DNA from: Linepithema humile
Lineage: Eukaryota > Arthropoda > Insecta > Hymenoptera > Formicidae
Length of the DNA: 64,000 nucleotides
Direction: 5' to 3'
Assembly (NCBI RefSeq): GCF_040581485.1
Contig: NC_090134.1
Coordinates: forward strand, 16,111,501 to 16,175,500
Shown: positions 37,601 through 52,600 of the stretch, piece after piece
How positions within the stretch are numbered: position 1 is the stretch's first letter
Layout of the letters: each line of letters opens with the position of its first letter
Position numbers and translations under genes: made by a program
Notes under the pieces: model-generated
Told to the model about the DNA's origin: nothing
What the model saw: only the letters and a program-made list of their open reading frames with translations
Databases searched by the model: none

Positions 37601-40600
37601 TTTGCCTACCTTCCACGAATATTTGCACCGCGGAGATCATTTTATCGGGCCGAATACATCGCAGAATCAACAGTCGTTCGAACAAATTCAAACCGTCGTA
37701 CGGTGCCGGAAAGGGCTCCTTCTGTGGTTCCCTCGAATCGAATATCTTCTTCCATTCTCCGGTAGACTCGGAGAAGAATTTTCTGATGCCCTATAAGTCG
37801 ATTAGTGCATTCTATGAATATCGATTATCTGATTGCGCGATTGAATAGAAGATTGAAAGAGTTTACTTCAAATCCTTTGATATTATCCAATCTGCACAGC
37901 TCGTCCCATTGCTTGACTAGCAGCCACTCGGCAGGATTGGCGTACGGATTGTCTAAACCTATTCCACCAGTTAGCAAAAACAACCATTGCGCCGCGGTTT
38001 CCGGCTCCTCGCTCATTTTCCGTAGATTGATAACGAGAAGCAATGTAAATAGCAATTTATCCTTCTCGAACAGTGATCTGCATATATTGACATAGAGAGA
38101 ATACGTGAAGTATTTGGTCAGATCCTTAAGACGTTGTGGAACATTGTCGGCCGGCTCCGTATTCGTGATGGCCAAATTGAAAAGATTCACGAACCAGATC
38201 AGCGAATATTGATACATTGGATCTATGTTGGCCAGAGATGCTGCGACAAAAATAGACTGATTAAAATTAATGATTCCTTTATTATTATTGTTGTAATTCA
38301 TTTTAAACGGTTACTGCGATACCTATCGTGAAGAAGAGTATGGTCGAATAGGCTGCGATAGGTTTATACTGCAGTCTCGCGACGTCGATCGACTTCTCCG
38401 TAACTTCCATAGCCGCTTGCTTCGCGTGAATGTCGTCGCTCAAGTTTTTCGACGACGTTAAAATGTCGATAGCTTCCTCGTCTTCTAAGATATTGCCTTC
38501 CGCCACGGAAAGCACCTCCAAAATTTTATCTTCCGTCTCTTTCAGCATCCTGCAAAATAAAGTTGAAAAGAATGTAAGCAAAACGCGTGTGAAACTAGAT
38601 CTGTATGATAAATTAAGAAACATACTTTTTATTTGCCGCACCCTGCACGATCAAAACATTCTTTTCGGATTCCAAGTCTGGCCTTTCCCTCGCCACTACG
38701 ATGCCAAGCAACTGATCTTCCAAGCCGCTCGGCGTTATCATAAAATTCAGCAAAGTTACTTTTACAGCTATTTCCGGTAAATAATGGGGATTTCTTAATT
38801 TTGTCGTGATATAAAGCCTGTTAATATAATAATAATAATTATATGTATGTTTAATGTCTCAAAACATCTTGAAAGCTTTGAAATTTAAAATGGAATACTT
38901 TATATAACTCAGCGCACCTAAAATTGGCGTTATATTCTACTACGGCGTCGCCCACTTTTATGCACAATGCGCCGCCATGCCTGAACGTTTGTTTGAGAAG
39001 AATCGGCTCAAGAACGGCGTCTAATTTTTCCTCCACGTTTTCCAGCAATATCGGCTGTCCAAGTTGTATCGCGTTTTCCAAGATTCTCACGTAATCGTAT
39101 TGGCTGAGCCGAATAATGCTAATATTATTTCTCTTCTCCATATTCCTTACCCACTTATTGGCTTGGCTCTGTGGATCTATCATCAATGGCCATCTCCTGG
39201 CATTCCTAAAAACGCAAAAAAATTACGTAACGACAGTTCGTTATCGAGGCTGCAATTGACTTACATAACGATAATTCCATTGTCGACGGAGAACGCGTCG
39301 GCGGGCAGCCCGGCGATGTTCCACGATCTAATCAAGACTGGTTCGCCGAGTATTTCACGCAGTTGGAAATCCTGGCTGCAAATCACTTGCAGCTTCGTAC
39401 ACAATTGCACCCATTTGTGTATTTGCTGCACGCGAAACGGCATAGTGAATGGACCCAAGTAAGCCACCACGCCGGACGCAATTATCACATCGCCTGTTAG
39501 ACGATAATACCTGCAGGATTAGGAAAAAAAAAAAAGGATTTGGACGTTCCATGCAAGAAACTTTGCAACGAATAACGACGCTTTAGCTCTTACTTGTCGC
39601 CCAATTCTTTGGCGGTTTGCGACCAGCGCGCATACTCTCCGCCTAATCCTCCGATAAGATCCTCGGCCCGCTTCAGTTTCGTCTCGCAGTCGGTCACTTG
39701 ATCCGACATCGCTTGGAAGTCCGCTTTTCTTCTATTTAGGATCTCTTGAAGATCCAATAGTTTTTTCTAATCGTGAATTTTAAAAACTGAATTTTAGTAC
39801 GAAGTCTTCATATCGACATATCTTTGTTACTTTCTTCAAAAATTGAATTCTGTCCATTATTCGATATTACGAGCTTTGTCGAAGTTTAAATAATACCTGC
39901 ACTTGACGCAATTGTTCTTTCTTCAAATTTAAGGTTTCTATAGCGCCGTGATAGACGGCTTCGGCCTCCGCCAGGGCTCGTTTTTTAGGAGCGACGATCT
40001 TGGCAATTATATCGTACTCGGACATCGCGATGACCCAACGGCATAATCCCTCGCAAGCCGTTGAAACTTTCTTGATCTTCTCCGGGTCGAAGTCTGGATT
40101 GGTCAAGTACTCCTTCCGTATCGTTTCTATTACCTTGTCGGGTATATTGTCCTTGTCGAAGTGTAGCAATGAGTCCAAGAATTTGGCATCGCTAAGCATT
40201 CTCAGAGCAGCCCTCCAATAATCGTCGACGTACACACCACCGTCCTTCTGCACCTTCTCCGGCTTTATTTGCTGTAACAATTTAAATTCCAACAAGCGTA
40301 GGACGTGAAATTAATAATTCAGTGATAATTGTGCCGGATTTTCTCACGAATGAAAGTGTACGCTATTTTTTATCGTGCAATTTCTCACCCTGAGGACACA
40401 AACGCTCTCCACGATGAGCTTCACGCCGTATGGCGGATGCTTCATTGCCTTCACCACTGCGATATCCGCCAATGTTAATGTGTCCAACGCTGCTTGAGCC
40501 CGCTTTAAGATGGGCATGGCTTCAGCCAAATCAGCATCGCATTCAGTTTTTATCACATTCGCTTCGTCCGCCGCTGCCTAAATAGCAAGAATTTTCTTAG

Positions 40601-43600
40601 TACGTTTACAGACACAGTTTTATCAAATTTGGAATTCTTGTTCTTGTTGTAATATCAATCGTGTTTACACGTGTGTGTATTAGTCAGGTCAATCTTACTT
40701 GCGCCGCGATTTCATCGATCTTGACCACTTTCTCAAATTCCGCCACTTCCTGGTTTTCTTTCTCAACATCGGCCAGCATTCTCTGGATGTCCTGCGTGGC
40801 CGCGATTAATTTCGGTTGCAACTGTTTCAGCATATTCTGCATTTCCTCAACCTGACGCTGTGTGCCGTCCAGTTGGCCTAAACCACCCTCGTACCGAGCT
40901 TTAGTGTGCTGCACTTCTCTGCAACGTTGCGGAGAGTTAAACGGGAAGATTTCGGACGAAAGTCGCACTTACCCGCGTTGTTTGCTAAGCAAACTCTGGA
41001 ATGTGTTGATCATTTCGAGATAAGAAGTGGGCGTCACGTAATTCCGTCTGTTTAAACGAACTAAGAATTCGTCGCTTAGTCTTTGAGTGGACATGTGGAA
41101 GAACTGGCACATGTCGATGCCGGCCTTCCTCTCGTCATCCGTAAGTTCGATCGCGGACAAGAATTTTGTCGCGACAGCCAGCAGGGCGTCTTTGGGCCAC
41201 GACTTGACGATAATCAATAATAACGTTATTCCTGTCTGTCTTTTTAAATAGCGAATATTGATTGACGTATCTGATAACTTTAGAACATTTTAATACCTGA
41301 AGCCAATCAATGGTGCAACAATTAACTAAAGCCGGGAATTTCCTGATCCGATTTCTAAACGCGTCGCCGATGGGCGACATAGTGACAACAATGTGCAACT
41401 GATCGCGCGTTATCTGCACGAATAAGTTGAAAAGCGCCGCGGGGCTGCCGTCCGTTTGCATCGCTCGCTCTCGTTGTCGGTCAATCAGCCTCATCTTCTC
41501 GCATATCTCCGCCTTCTCCTCCGCCGTGAATATGTTGGGCACCTGAATGAAAATCGTACTCTTGCGTAAATTTCTTACATCGATAAAAAATAAATAAACA
41601 AATTATTAGATCATTCGCTTGCTTCTCCCGAGTTGAGCATATTGCTGACGTCTTCCAAGAAGCTCTCCTCCTTAATCTGCGTGTCGCTGTAGAGAAAAGT
41701 AGAATGCAGTTCGGTAGCGGTGGCTTTTCTCATGATGGCTTTGATATCCTCGTGCCACTCGTGGATACCGTATTGTTGCGTGATTTCGACTTGGTGCACG
41801 TCGTAGTCGCAAATGTGCGACGCCAGTCTGGTTAAAGATTGTCTTCCGGATCCGCCAACGCCGACGAGGAGAGCGTGGCTCCGCGGTTGCTTGATGATGC
41901 GAGCTATCTTCGACAGATGCTCGATTGCGAACCTGAACGTTATCTTCCATTTATCTTCCATTTAGCGCAATCGCAAATTGCTACATTTATCAAATATATC
42001 TAACGAAAATTTACCGGAACAACACTAGATTCATAGGCTTTCTCGTCATCGAATTGTATTCGGAAAGATACGTCTCCACGATCTCTCGCAATTGTTCTAA
42101 ATCAACAACTTCTTGGTACAAGCGAATGTCCGCCTTGGCATCGGTGAAGTCGCAATATATCAAGTTTCGTAACATGTCCACGGTGATCTGCAAGAAGTGA
42201 AGTGTAGTTTTTTTATTTTCAATTAACGAAGAAACTACGAGATCTTACATGTTTAGCAAACTCTTTCTTTGTAGTAATTAGCATGTCTTCAAAGAGTTCC
42301 TCCATTGAGACTTCCATACGTTGCTTCAGCGTCACGCCTGTCTGACGTATTAGCCATTTGATGTCGGCTTCGTCGACTAAACGGTCGCCGAATACACGGA
42401 GTATCTCGTGAACCCACAATCGCTTCATATTTGAGAGCGCGGGCATGGTTTCCGGGACCGATAACAGAACTCCCTACGTTGTAATTCATTGCGGCAATTA
42501 ATAACGAATTTTTTTTTCTAAAAGTTAATAATATATATAAGAATGTTACGAATAACCTGGATGACTCTGGAGAAATCTCGAAGGTTAAACATGTAATGGC
42601 ATTTCGCAGGCGTCGGTAACAGATTGCGCAAGCTTTGTTTATAAATATCTAACGTTGCGAGGACAATTTGGTCAATGCACGGATCGAACTCTTTGCTGAA
42701 GCCCCTAAATACGAAAAAAAATATAGTTTTCAATTGGGAACAAAATAATGATTTCGGATTTAAAATATATTCTAAATATTCCTAGGGAATATTTTCACAT
42801 TTACAAACCTCGTATCGAGATGCCACAGAACGATTCTGCTAAATATCGTGATCATTACGTTGTCCTCGAATTCGGATATTGCCAGAACGAAGAAGTGTCG
42901 TTTGAATCGCGGAGTAACATCTTTACCGGCGATTGGCGGAGCCATAGCACACATTAATTGAATCTCAATCAATTTTATGAGCGTCCCTTCCCTTCTGTCG
43001 TACCTATGAAAAAATAATTAACAAACTGCAGATATCGAAATCGACGCATTATTGCTCGAATATATAATTCTGTGAATTACATATTAAAATTCACAAAATT
43101 ATAAATTACGTATTGAAATTCAAAAATTAAGCTTTATGAATGAAAGGGAAAAAATTGGAGACATTTTTGTTTACCATTGCCAATGGTCCAACCATTGCCG
43201 CAATAATTCTATAGGCGGTTGCGCCCCAAACGTTTCTTTCATCGGCATCGAGACGTCATCGACAAAGACGATCCAACGCTTGCCAATAGGTGGGCCGTAA
43301 ACCCCCTTACGCCTGCGATCTAATTTGCTCATAATAATATCTTGAGTTTGATTAGCGGTGGTCTGCGCGGAGAAATTGATGAACAATGGCTTGTTCACCG
43401 CGGCGTTGTTCTTCTTCAGTAGAAAGTCGATTATGTACACCGACTTTCCGGTCCCCGTTGGGCCAACGAAAAGCACCGGCTTTTCGTGTTGCACCAGCAT
43501 TTGAAAGAGCGCCGTATATCTTATCGTTTCTACGGTTGGCACGATTATTTGATTGACGGGGATGTCACGGGGAATCGGTGGCGCGAATATCAGCTCGTCC

Positions 43601-46600
43601 GACCATAATTTCCATTTTCCCTTGCCCTGTTCAAAAATATGACGCAAATTTAGCAGGGTGTGATTAAAGAGTGTTTCATTTAAAAGATAATCAATAATTA
43701 AACGACACAAGACAGGTTTGAATGAAGCCTTTCGGATACAATTTTATTATCTAGATATCGGAAAAATGAATTTTGACAAATATATCTCTATATATACTTG
43801 CTTCCTTAATAAATCTGTAATCAAACACCAGATGATCTCTCGGCATGACAAAGATATAAGGTTTCGAAGGCGGCGGAATCGGTTCTTTCAACTGAAACTC
43901 GTTCATCAGAACAACGGGGAATTCTTTCTCCAGAAGCCCGCGAAACAGAATGCTAAATCGTACTCTGTGTTGAGCTTGCAAAGTGCCTCCCATCGCCCAG
44001 ATACACGAAAAGAAGAACGAACCCTGCGTAAATATTTAATTTAATCCATCATCATCTGCAATATTTTATTTCAATTATTTCGTCGTTGAATTTCCACCTC
44101 TATTTGCGCTCGGAGATCAAGCTCGCTTATATTCTTCACGACTTCTTCATTATAAAAGTCCCTTATAAAACAGTCCATGAGATAAGTGATGGATCGCAGA
44201 AGATTCGAATCGGGCATCGGACATATTTCCTGCAAATCGATCAAATACAGTCCATTATCGCATTTTATCTTCCAGCATATTTATAACAACAAATGTTCCA
44301 CCTTCAAGTTGCACCGACGTAACAGGTGAAAAAGGGGTTTGCAGAATCTGAGGAACAGCGACTCGTATAGGAAGCTTCGTAGCCATTCGTCTATTACTTC
44401 CGGCAGTTTCGCTATCCAGGAATTTAATATCGGCTCCCATCCCAACGCTCCAGGCTCCATATAAATCATTCCTGTTTCGAGCAATACATTCTTATGATTC
44501 CAGATAAGACGTCTTATAGACGCCCTAAAAAAAAAAAAAGACACTTCATTCCAGATTTTATTTTCGTTTGTTGCTACTCTATTTACCGCAGCGAGACACC
44601 GTGGCCGGCGAAGCAGCTTCTAGATCTAACGGCTCGAATATCAAGCTGGTCGTCGGTGCCAGCTGAATGATTTCTCCGCTCATTAGACAGAGTTTCTTGT
44701 TGTCGTCGAGAACGGTGTTCATACTCTCGATCCATATCGCGTCTATCGGGCCGTCGAAGACCAACCACTTCCTGTTGTCGTTCGTCGAAGTGGCAAAAGC
44801 TCGATAGCTGGTGGCCAGAATACCGTCGCTCCATTCGTGCGACGCTGGATCGAACTGTCCGTACAACTGTCCCAGTGTTATCGACTTCGGATTGATCACC
44901 GTCATCTCCACCTTGTGTTCATTCATCAGATTCTGTAGAAGATCAATCGAGTTTAATCAATTTACTTTTACGCAATTCATTCTTCCGACAGAAATTTCGG
45001 AATACAAATTAATGTTCGCGCAGGCCGCTCACGTTTTCTTCGCAAATCTCGAGTGCGTCGGCCAGCATTTTGTAGGCCGTGGTCTTGCCGGCAAAGGAAT
45101 ACCCGACGATCATGAATCCATGCCTCACTAACATCATTTCATAGATCTGTTGAACTTTCTCCAGAAATACGGGGACACATTGGATGTTCGCAGCGGCGCA
45201 CGCTTGACGCGTAGAGGCGTTTAAGTGCACGTAATTCGGCTCCGGAAGTTGTACGTTTGGAAAAAGATCCGAAGTGATACCCTGAAAATGACATATATCC
45301 CTTACGATTTTTCCCTTGTTTAAAAAGACGCGCACAAACGCGGACGTACGTGAAACAGGGGTATATCTTCGCTGAGAAACTTGGGTAAATTCACGTCTTT
45401 GATACTGCGCAAGATTAAAATGTCCTCATTTTCTTCCGGATATTTCAACTTCAAGTTTCCCGCCGCTATTAGAACGGACTTCACCGCCCTCATGCCGTAG
45501 TCGTAATGATTCTGGCTGGACAGTTGCTCCGAGCACAATTTATACGCGATGACTATCTTTACAGATAAAGGTCTCGCATTGTAGAATCCGTACGAGTACA
45601 ACGTGTTCTCCGCTATTAAAGCGTAATCGGGTACCTGTCGAAACGTATCATTGAAGTGTAACGTAAACCGATCTTTTCAAGCACATTCCTCAGCTCACCA
45701 TCATAGCCACCGGCCGAAACAAAGCCTTCAGATTGTCCGGCAATTCTGTTCTCCCCGCGTATCCCGGATTCATTGTGATGAATACCGCGCAGGTGCGATC
45801 CAACGTCAATTCCGTATCCTCGAATATCAGGGTTTTCTTCTCCGCGTGTATTGCTCGTTGAATGGTCAAGATTTGCTGCGCCACGACCGATAAGACTTCC
45901 AGATCGATACGATTGAACTCGTCGAAGCAAGACCATGCACCTGTGCTGGCTAATCCCTGAGATATAATTTGGAATATTAATTCGTATCTAAATGCGAAGG
46001 AAGGAAATTGCTACGTGAATAATATATTTATTATTACTCGCACTCGTCCTCTTTGAACGAATAAACAAATATTTTTAATTTAAATAACTGTTAATTAGAT
46101 TCGTCTATTTGCTTATTCTAAATCAAGTTTTTCGAATTCATACTTTGAAAAATTTGCCAAGTGCGATATAATCTAGCCCCTCCGAGCAATTAAACACAAC
46201 GCATTGCTTGGCAACCGCCTTCGCTAGATCTTTCGTAGTCTCCGTTTTTCCTGTTCCAGCAGGTCCTTCCGGCGCACCGCCGAGATGTAGGCTAAGTGCG
46301 CCGAACAAGGTGCGATAACATCGATCGGTGAGCGGCGTTATCACTAATCGCGACGTATTGCCCAGGTACTCGTATGCATAACCCAGCGTAGAGTTTATCA
46401 TCATCGTATATAAGTTCTCATCCTACAAACAAAAAACACATTAAGAAATAGAAGTTCTAACGAAACTGACAAAAATCTATAACAAATGCTCGAAACTGGA
46501 AAAAGTAAGAAAAGGGACTTTTTTTCATTCCGAAATCAATTGAAAATGTCTCTTTTTTTTTTACGTACGTTGTAAATATATATAATCGGAGGAAACATGT

Positions 46601-49600
46601 CGCATTTAAGTCTACTTACCATCCAGTAGTATCTTAATTGGCAAAGCCACTTGAAGTCCGTGACCTGGTTTACGCCTTGTTCGCACAACTGCACCAACAC
46701 ATCGCGACTGTGGACATCCAATGTTACTAAAGCTTCTATAAATAAAAAAAAAAGGGAATGATTTCTGGACTGCCGAATACATTTTTATCATTTGTAGAAC
46801 ACCGACCTAAAGTCGTTCGATTTTGCGTTGATAGTTTGCCGCGAACAAGCTTGACAATTTCGTTAAGCTCGTGCGTGCACGTTTCTATATAATCTGTTAA
46901 ATTTTCAGGCTCCTTCGGCAGCCTGTCGTTAATATCCGCCGTCCAGTACAGTTTGCTGACGCAAAGGATGGTCTGGCCTGGCCACTCTAGAGCCCATTGA
47001 CTCCTGGGTTTAGTGAGAAAGGCGTCTTTGGCACATATCACCTGAAGGAAGATCATATCGTAACGTATCATTCTGATGGCATACTAGTGGTAAGAGCTTA
47101 TCGTCTTTTATCTCGATTGACCTGCTCCTTCACGCTCTTCTTCATATCAGCCTCGAGCTCGCGAAGCCACTTTTCCACTTGTCCTCGTGCGGCAGCTGTA
47201 TCGATTATATCCTCAAGAATAATCACCTCCCCTTCGGACGACATCATAGCTGTGGCCTCCATGTTATCGGTAAATTCCAATCTTGCGATGCCTTCGAAGC
47301 ACTTCTTCAAATGCGGCTGCACTCTGCGATAACAATTAGAAGATGAATGCTGAATTAAATTCCGTCAAATATTTGACCGCCGAAGAGCTTACCGCGTGGG
47401 ATCCTTCGTTTCAGACAATATTTCCAAGAGCTCGTCGTTCGAGAGGAAGAAAAATCGCGGAAAGTAAAGCCTCTTCTTCTCCAGGTAAGCGGCGAGTCCT
47501 TTTTGCACCAAGTCGAGCAAGTTGGTGCACTTTTTCAGACGATCCAACATCTTATCGATCACAACGACGATCATAACTCCCGGGTCAGCCGAGACTATGG
47601 TCATCAGTTCTTTCCAAATCTGTTTTACGCGTGCATTTGTACTGTAGGCTGTTTAAGATTTACGTATCGCCACGAGATCATTTCTTTCGTATTGTGAATA
47701 ATTACAAACTTTGTCTACGGCGCTAAATCGTCGACTCTCCTCCGGCATCTGTTGCTGTATATCGGGCGACGAGAAAATCGGTTCGAGATACATCCATGTC
47801 CCTTGTACTTTCAGCCAGTAGTCCATAATATCTTGCAGCAAAAGCAATTTAAGTTCCCATTCGCTGACAACATAAAATGATTTATAATTTTTTTTTTTTT
47901 TACAGTTAACATATTAAGATCGATTAAAAAAGAATTTTTTTACACGTTAAAGCTTCGTGAACCTACAGAGTTTCTTTTTCAAACGGCTTTATGTAAAGAG
48001 AATTTTTCATAGTCTGGGTTTTTGTTAGGTGATCGTCGAGCAACAGTTGTATCTCATCCACGCTAGCAATAACATATGTGCCGGTGTCGCGATAAGGATT
48101 CACGGTAAATGCGATATCCGCCCAGTCGGAGTACATCCTGAACAAGGCTTTCTCCAAGTTGCCCTCTTTGGTGGCCGCCTCGGATATCACTTCGAATTTC
48201 GCTACGTAATCGCCTAGACCGTAGTCGAGAATCTGCGGATACAAATGCGATTACGACCCGGCAATGACGAATTAGTTGGGTTTGCTTTTACCTTGGCTAG
48301 CGTCATGTATTGATCGACTTTTATCGGAAACCCAACAATCTCCGAGACCTGCTCCCAATGACGACTTTTCATGCAAGGATTTCCAAGAGTCAGTATCACC
48401 GGCATGTTCTCTTTGAAATCTTCGATTTTCGTCCTCACGATCTCCGCCAATTTTCTTACCGCCGGTTCTTGAAAAGTCTTTTCCAGCTTGAACACTGTGC
48501 GAAATGCAACCATGGTTTCGGATTCGATTGTTTCAGGATCGTGTGAGCCCACCATAGCTTCCGTCCAAGTATCATAGTTAGTTAAAAACTCGCAGGCGAT
48601 GTCATAGAATTTTTTATAAGGTGTCAATTTATCAGCTACCTGATCGGATAAAAATGATAATATTAATTAATATTACTTCCGTGAAAAAGAAAGCTAGAGA
48701 TAGAATAGAAATTTAAGACACCGAATTTTTTACATCCTTCGCAAAAAAATTTAAAAGCTTAGTCCACATAATTTCATTGAATTATTAAACTGCGGGGAAA
48801 ATGCGAAACGCAAATATAAAAATAGATGTAAATTGATAAAGTTAGGCTATGCTACTTTCTTGTGTTACCTTTTTTCTTAAAGGATACTGCGACATTTCCC
48901 AGCCGAATAATTTTTCCTCTTCATTGAATTCCACGATTGTATCCATGGCGGCAATCAACTTATTATCGAGACTCGTAGCCTTTTTTTTGTATCGATGTAT
49001 CTCCTCGATATTGCCCCAATATTGCAACTCGTCGCAGTACTTTGCGTATGTTTGAAGATCCTGTTCAAACTTTTCGATTCTGCCTTTGAGTGTCGCCTGA
49101 TATTCGCCTGTTTTACTTGCAACTATCTCGCGATGCTTTTCGAAAATTTCAGCCATTCTATAATACCTGATATATCAAAGTTCCAACTCAATTAGTCAGG
49201 ATTTATATATAAATGTATATTATTTAAATAATTTCTCTATGTATATTAATTAATCCAGTTTGCGCACTAAGTTAAAGTGTAAATATTATTGCAAATTAAA
49301 TTATCACACTAGAACACACTCACCAGTGGAAAGCAAAATTATTGCTTTTCAACTCGACGGGCGTTAAATGATGATAATCTGATAAAAATGTTATATATTT
49401 CATTACTTCTCTCAATCGATTCTCTAATTCGAAAACAGTTTCTGTTTCGGATGTGTGTATAAAAGCCTGTAGTTTCATAAGTTCTGATGTATTGGGCGGT
49501 GTACTTAATGCCTGATTCGCAATATTTTGATACAAATCTCCTATACTGATAATTGCATAGAATCATTATTAGATTTCTTAAATTGCGAAATTATTTTTAA

Positions 49601-52600
49601 ATGCAAAAGAAAATATATTTAAACAGCGAGACTTACGCTCGAGCTTTTTGTTGATAATCAGCGATCATCTTTGAAACCAGTTCGCCTTTAAGTTGTGTGG
49701 CCGTAGAAATGATGTGTTCTATAATATAATGCCTGCGCACTTCGAAGAGTTCGGTAAAAGACGTCCGATAAAATTCTAGTGGAATCTTCTTGCTCATCCG
49801 ATCATAATAATCGATGAGTTCGCAATATTTCTCGTATGGATTAGGTGGTTGGGCTTTTAGAAAATCTTGCACGTAATTCACATCCTCGTCATTTATTAAA
49901 TTCACATATTTTTCAAACTCCTGCAGTTGTAATTCTGCATCAGTTTTGTATCGTTCAATTAAATTTGATATTGTATTTCCGTGCTGCTCAAGGAGGTCTG
50001 CAGAAATTATTGGCTATGGAAATATAGAGGAAGTTTAATTATTGTATTTTTATAACATAATTTTATTAATAATAATCTAATAATTATAAAAATCACTAAA
50101 AATTCTAGAAATAATTACAATAAGTTATGATTACTGATAATAATTTTATTGAATTTAATAATTACAATTTTATAATATAATTTTACTCATAATTTCTACT
50201 TTTTATAATTTTAAAAATTACATAATTATAAAAAATTACATGAATACACGAGTATCATAAATTACATAAATATCTAATTTACATATTTATGTAATAATTT
50301 AATAAATAATTTTATTGAGTTATTACAAAATGTTTTATATATATATAAAAACAGTTTAAGTTTAAATTTAATACATACTTTAAGCAATTCGGATGAACCA
50401 TGAATCCACTTCAGTTTTACCTCTGCACGTGGTAATGTTGTTACAGCATCATAAAGAGAATTCAGCAGCATTAAAAGTCCATCCATAAATGCTTTGAATG
50501 TAGGTTCAAAAATGATGGCCATATTTCTTACCACGATGTTTATGTTAAAACCACAATTTGTATACTGTTCGAGATAATTTAATGCATTCAATCAAAATAT
50601 AGAAACCGTTATATGTTTAAATCTATATCTACTTACGCCTACGTCCATAAGATAATCGATATAATCCTTCATTGAACGCAAACATAAATCTCTCAATTGA
50701 TCTTCCATAACATAGGCAAGGCAATTAAAGAATCTGTTATATTGTGGGTCGTTCATTGATGGCAAATTTCCCTTCTTTGACGCCTTAATACAGAAATTTT
50801 GATACAATTAAATACAAATAATAAAAAATAATAAAATTTATATTAATTAAATTAATTTTTTATTAATTTCTCAGTAAGCAAAATGCTGACAACATTGACA
50901 TATTGATAACAATTTAACCAAATTTGTTGTTAATCGACTAACATTGTTAACATTTAGTTAATAATGTAGTAATAGTTAATTAACATTTAGTTGTTAATTA
51001 AATTTATTGTAATTATTTAGTTATTATTTTAATTATGTGGATTGTATAACTTTCTTACCATTACTAAAATATGGCATATTTTTGGCAGCCACCGTTTGAG
51101 AAGATCATCGCTCGTATTTTTGAGCATTCTTGAAAATTTATGGTCAAAAGTCGGGAGATCGTACGATCTTGCGTGCGATGTGAGTTCTCGTACGTCCACT
51201 TGTTTGATCTCTCTACGATCATTATGGAAATCGCCATGATAACAAGTTGATCATTATAAAAGTCTCCGATATATGGCGGTAAGTATCAATCTATAAATTT
51301 ATACCTAACCTATATTCACGATGCCAGTAATCCAAAGTTTTGCGTATGCATGGATGGTACAGAATAATCGATTTCCTTTCCAGCTTTGCTCTTATTTTTT
51401 GGTATTTAACGCTGTGCTCTGGCGAGAACGGCTCGGGGATTCCTCGGGAATACAACGGCTGGAACATGCACGATGTATAATCGCAATCGAGTGTAAAAAA
51501 AGCGGCCGTAGGATTTATTGGCACAAGGTCAACCGTGTACCGGCCTCATTTGTGGTAAGTGCGCCCAAAATTTTGTGTTGTGCGTAAAATAATATTCTAT
51601 TCCAGATGCTACAATACGGAACTAGTGTTGTATTGTCATGCATTCGGCACTAACCGGAGCGCAGATACTGTACGCTTCCTCGAAAGGTTCCTGCAGCGCG
51701 AAGTCGACGATGGACTTTTTCATGCTTGTAACGAAGTCGATTCTTAATTCCTTAATTAATCGGCCGAAACATTCGTTTTGTCTCTCCTGCCATTCGGCGG
51801 GCACCATGCTCGTTATCTTCTTTAACGTGTCAGAATCTAAGGTGCCTGCGTAAGCATCATCGACCTCATGAAGAATGTAGTAGTAATACCTCAAGAGATT
51901 CTTGTCTTCCTCCGTGAGCCAACTGTCATCGATATCGCTGCTCGAAGCCGTCGTTGTTTGTCCGCAAACATCGTCGTCTAAAACTGTCGGCTCTTTTGCA
52001 TCGTCTGGGCATATTTCCATCGCTTCCTCACGCTGGCTTTCATCGCGTTTTTCCCGTCCTTTGATCTTCCTGATCAGATGAATCCGAAATTCGGCTCTTT
52101 GCCGACGTAGTGATGTATAGTAATCGTTCTTTTGATATGAGATTTCTTTATCATCTTTTTTCTTCGACGCAGTTTTCCTTCAAGTTTATTTAGTATTTTT
52201 TTAAATAACAATAGACATAATTTATGTTGAATATATATTATTTATAATATTTATATTTATAATATTTGCAACAAATTATTAATGCACGATGGAAAATATT
52301 AAAGCATATCATATTACATAATGTTAAGAAATAATATTTTGTCATATTTTGCGAATCGCTGATTACTTACCTCGATAAAGTTTCGCATTTTTCTGACGAA
52401 TCAAGAATATTTGCTTCATCTGTAGCGTAAGTTTTTAAACGATCCAGAGCTTTCTGATATACGCGATTATTTTTTAGAAACTTTGCATTCGGACACAAAG
52501 TATCGGAAGAGGATTTCATCCAATTGCAATGTCTTTTGTGAGATTTCTTAACAAGCTCCTCAAATACGTCACTTCGCTTTATTGATCGTGTGCATGGTTC

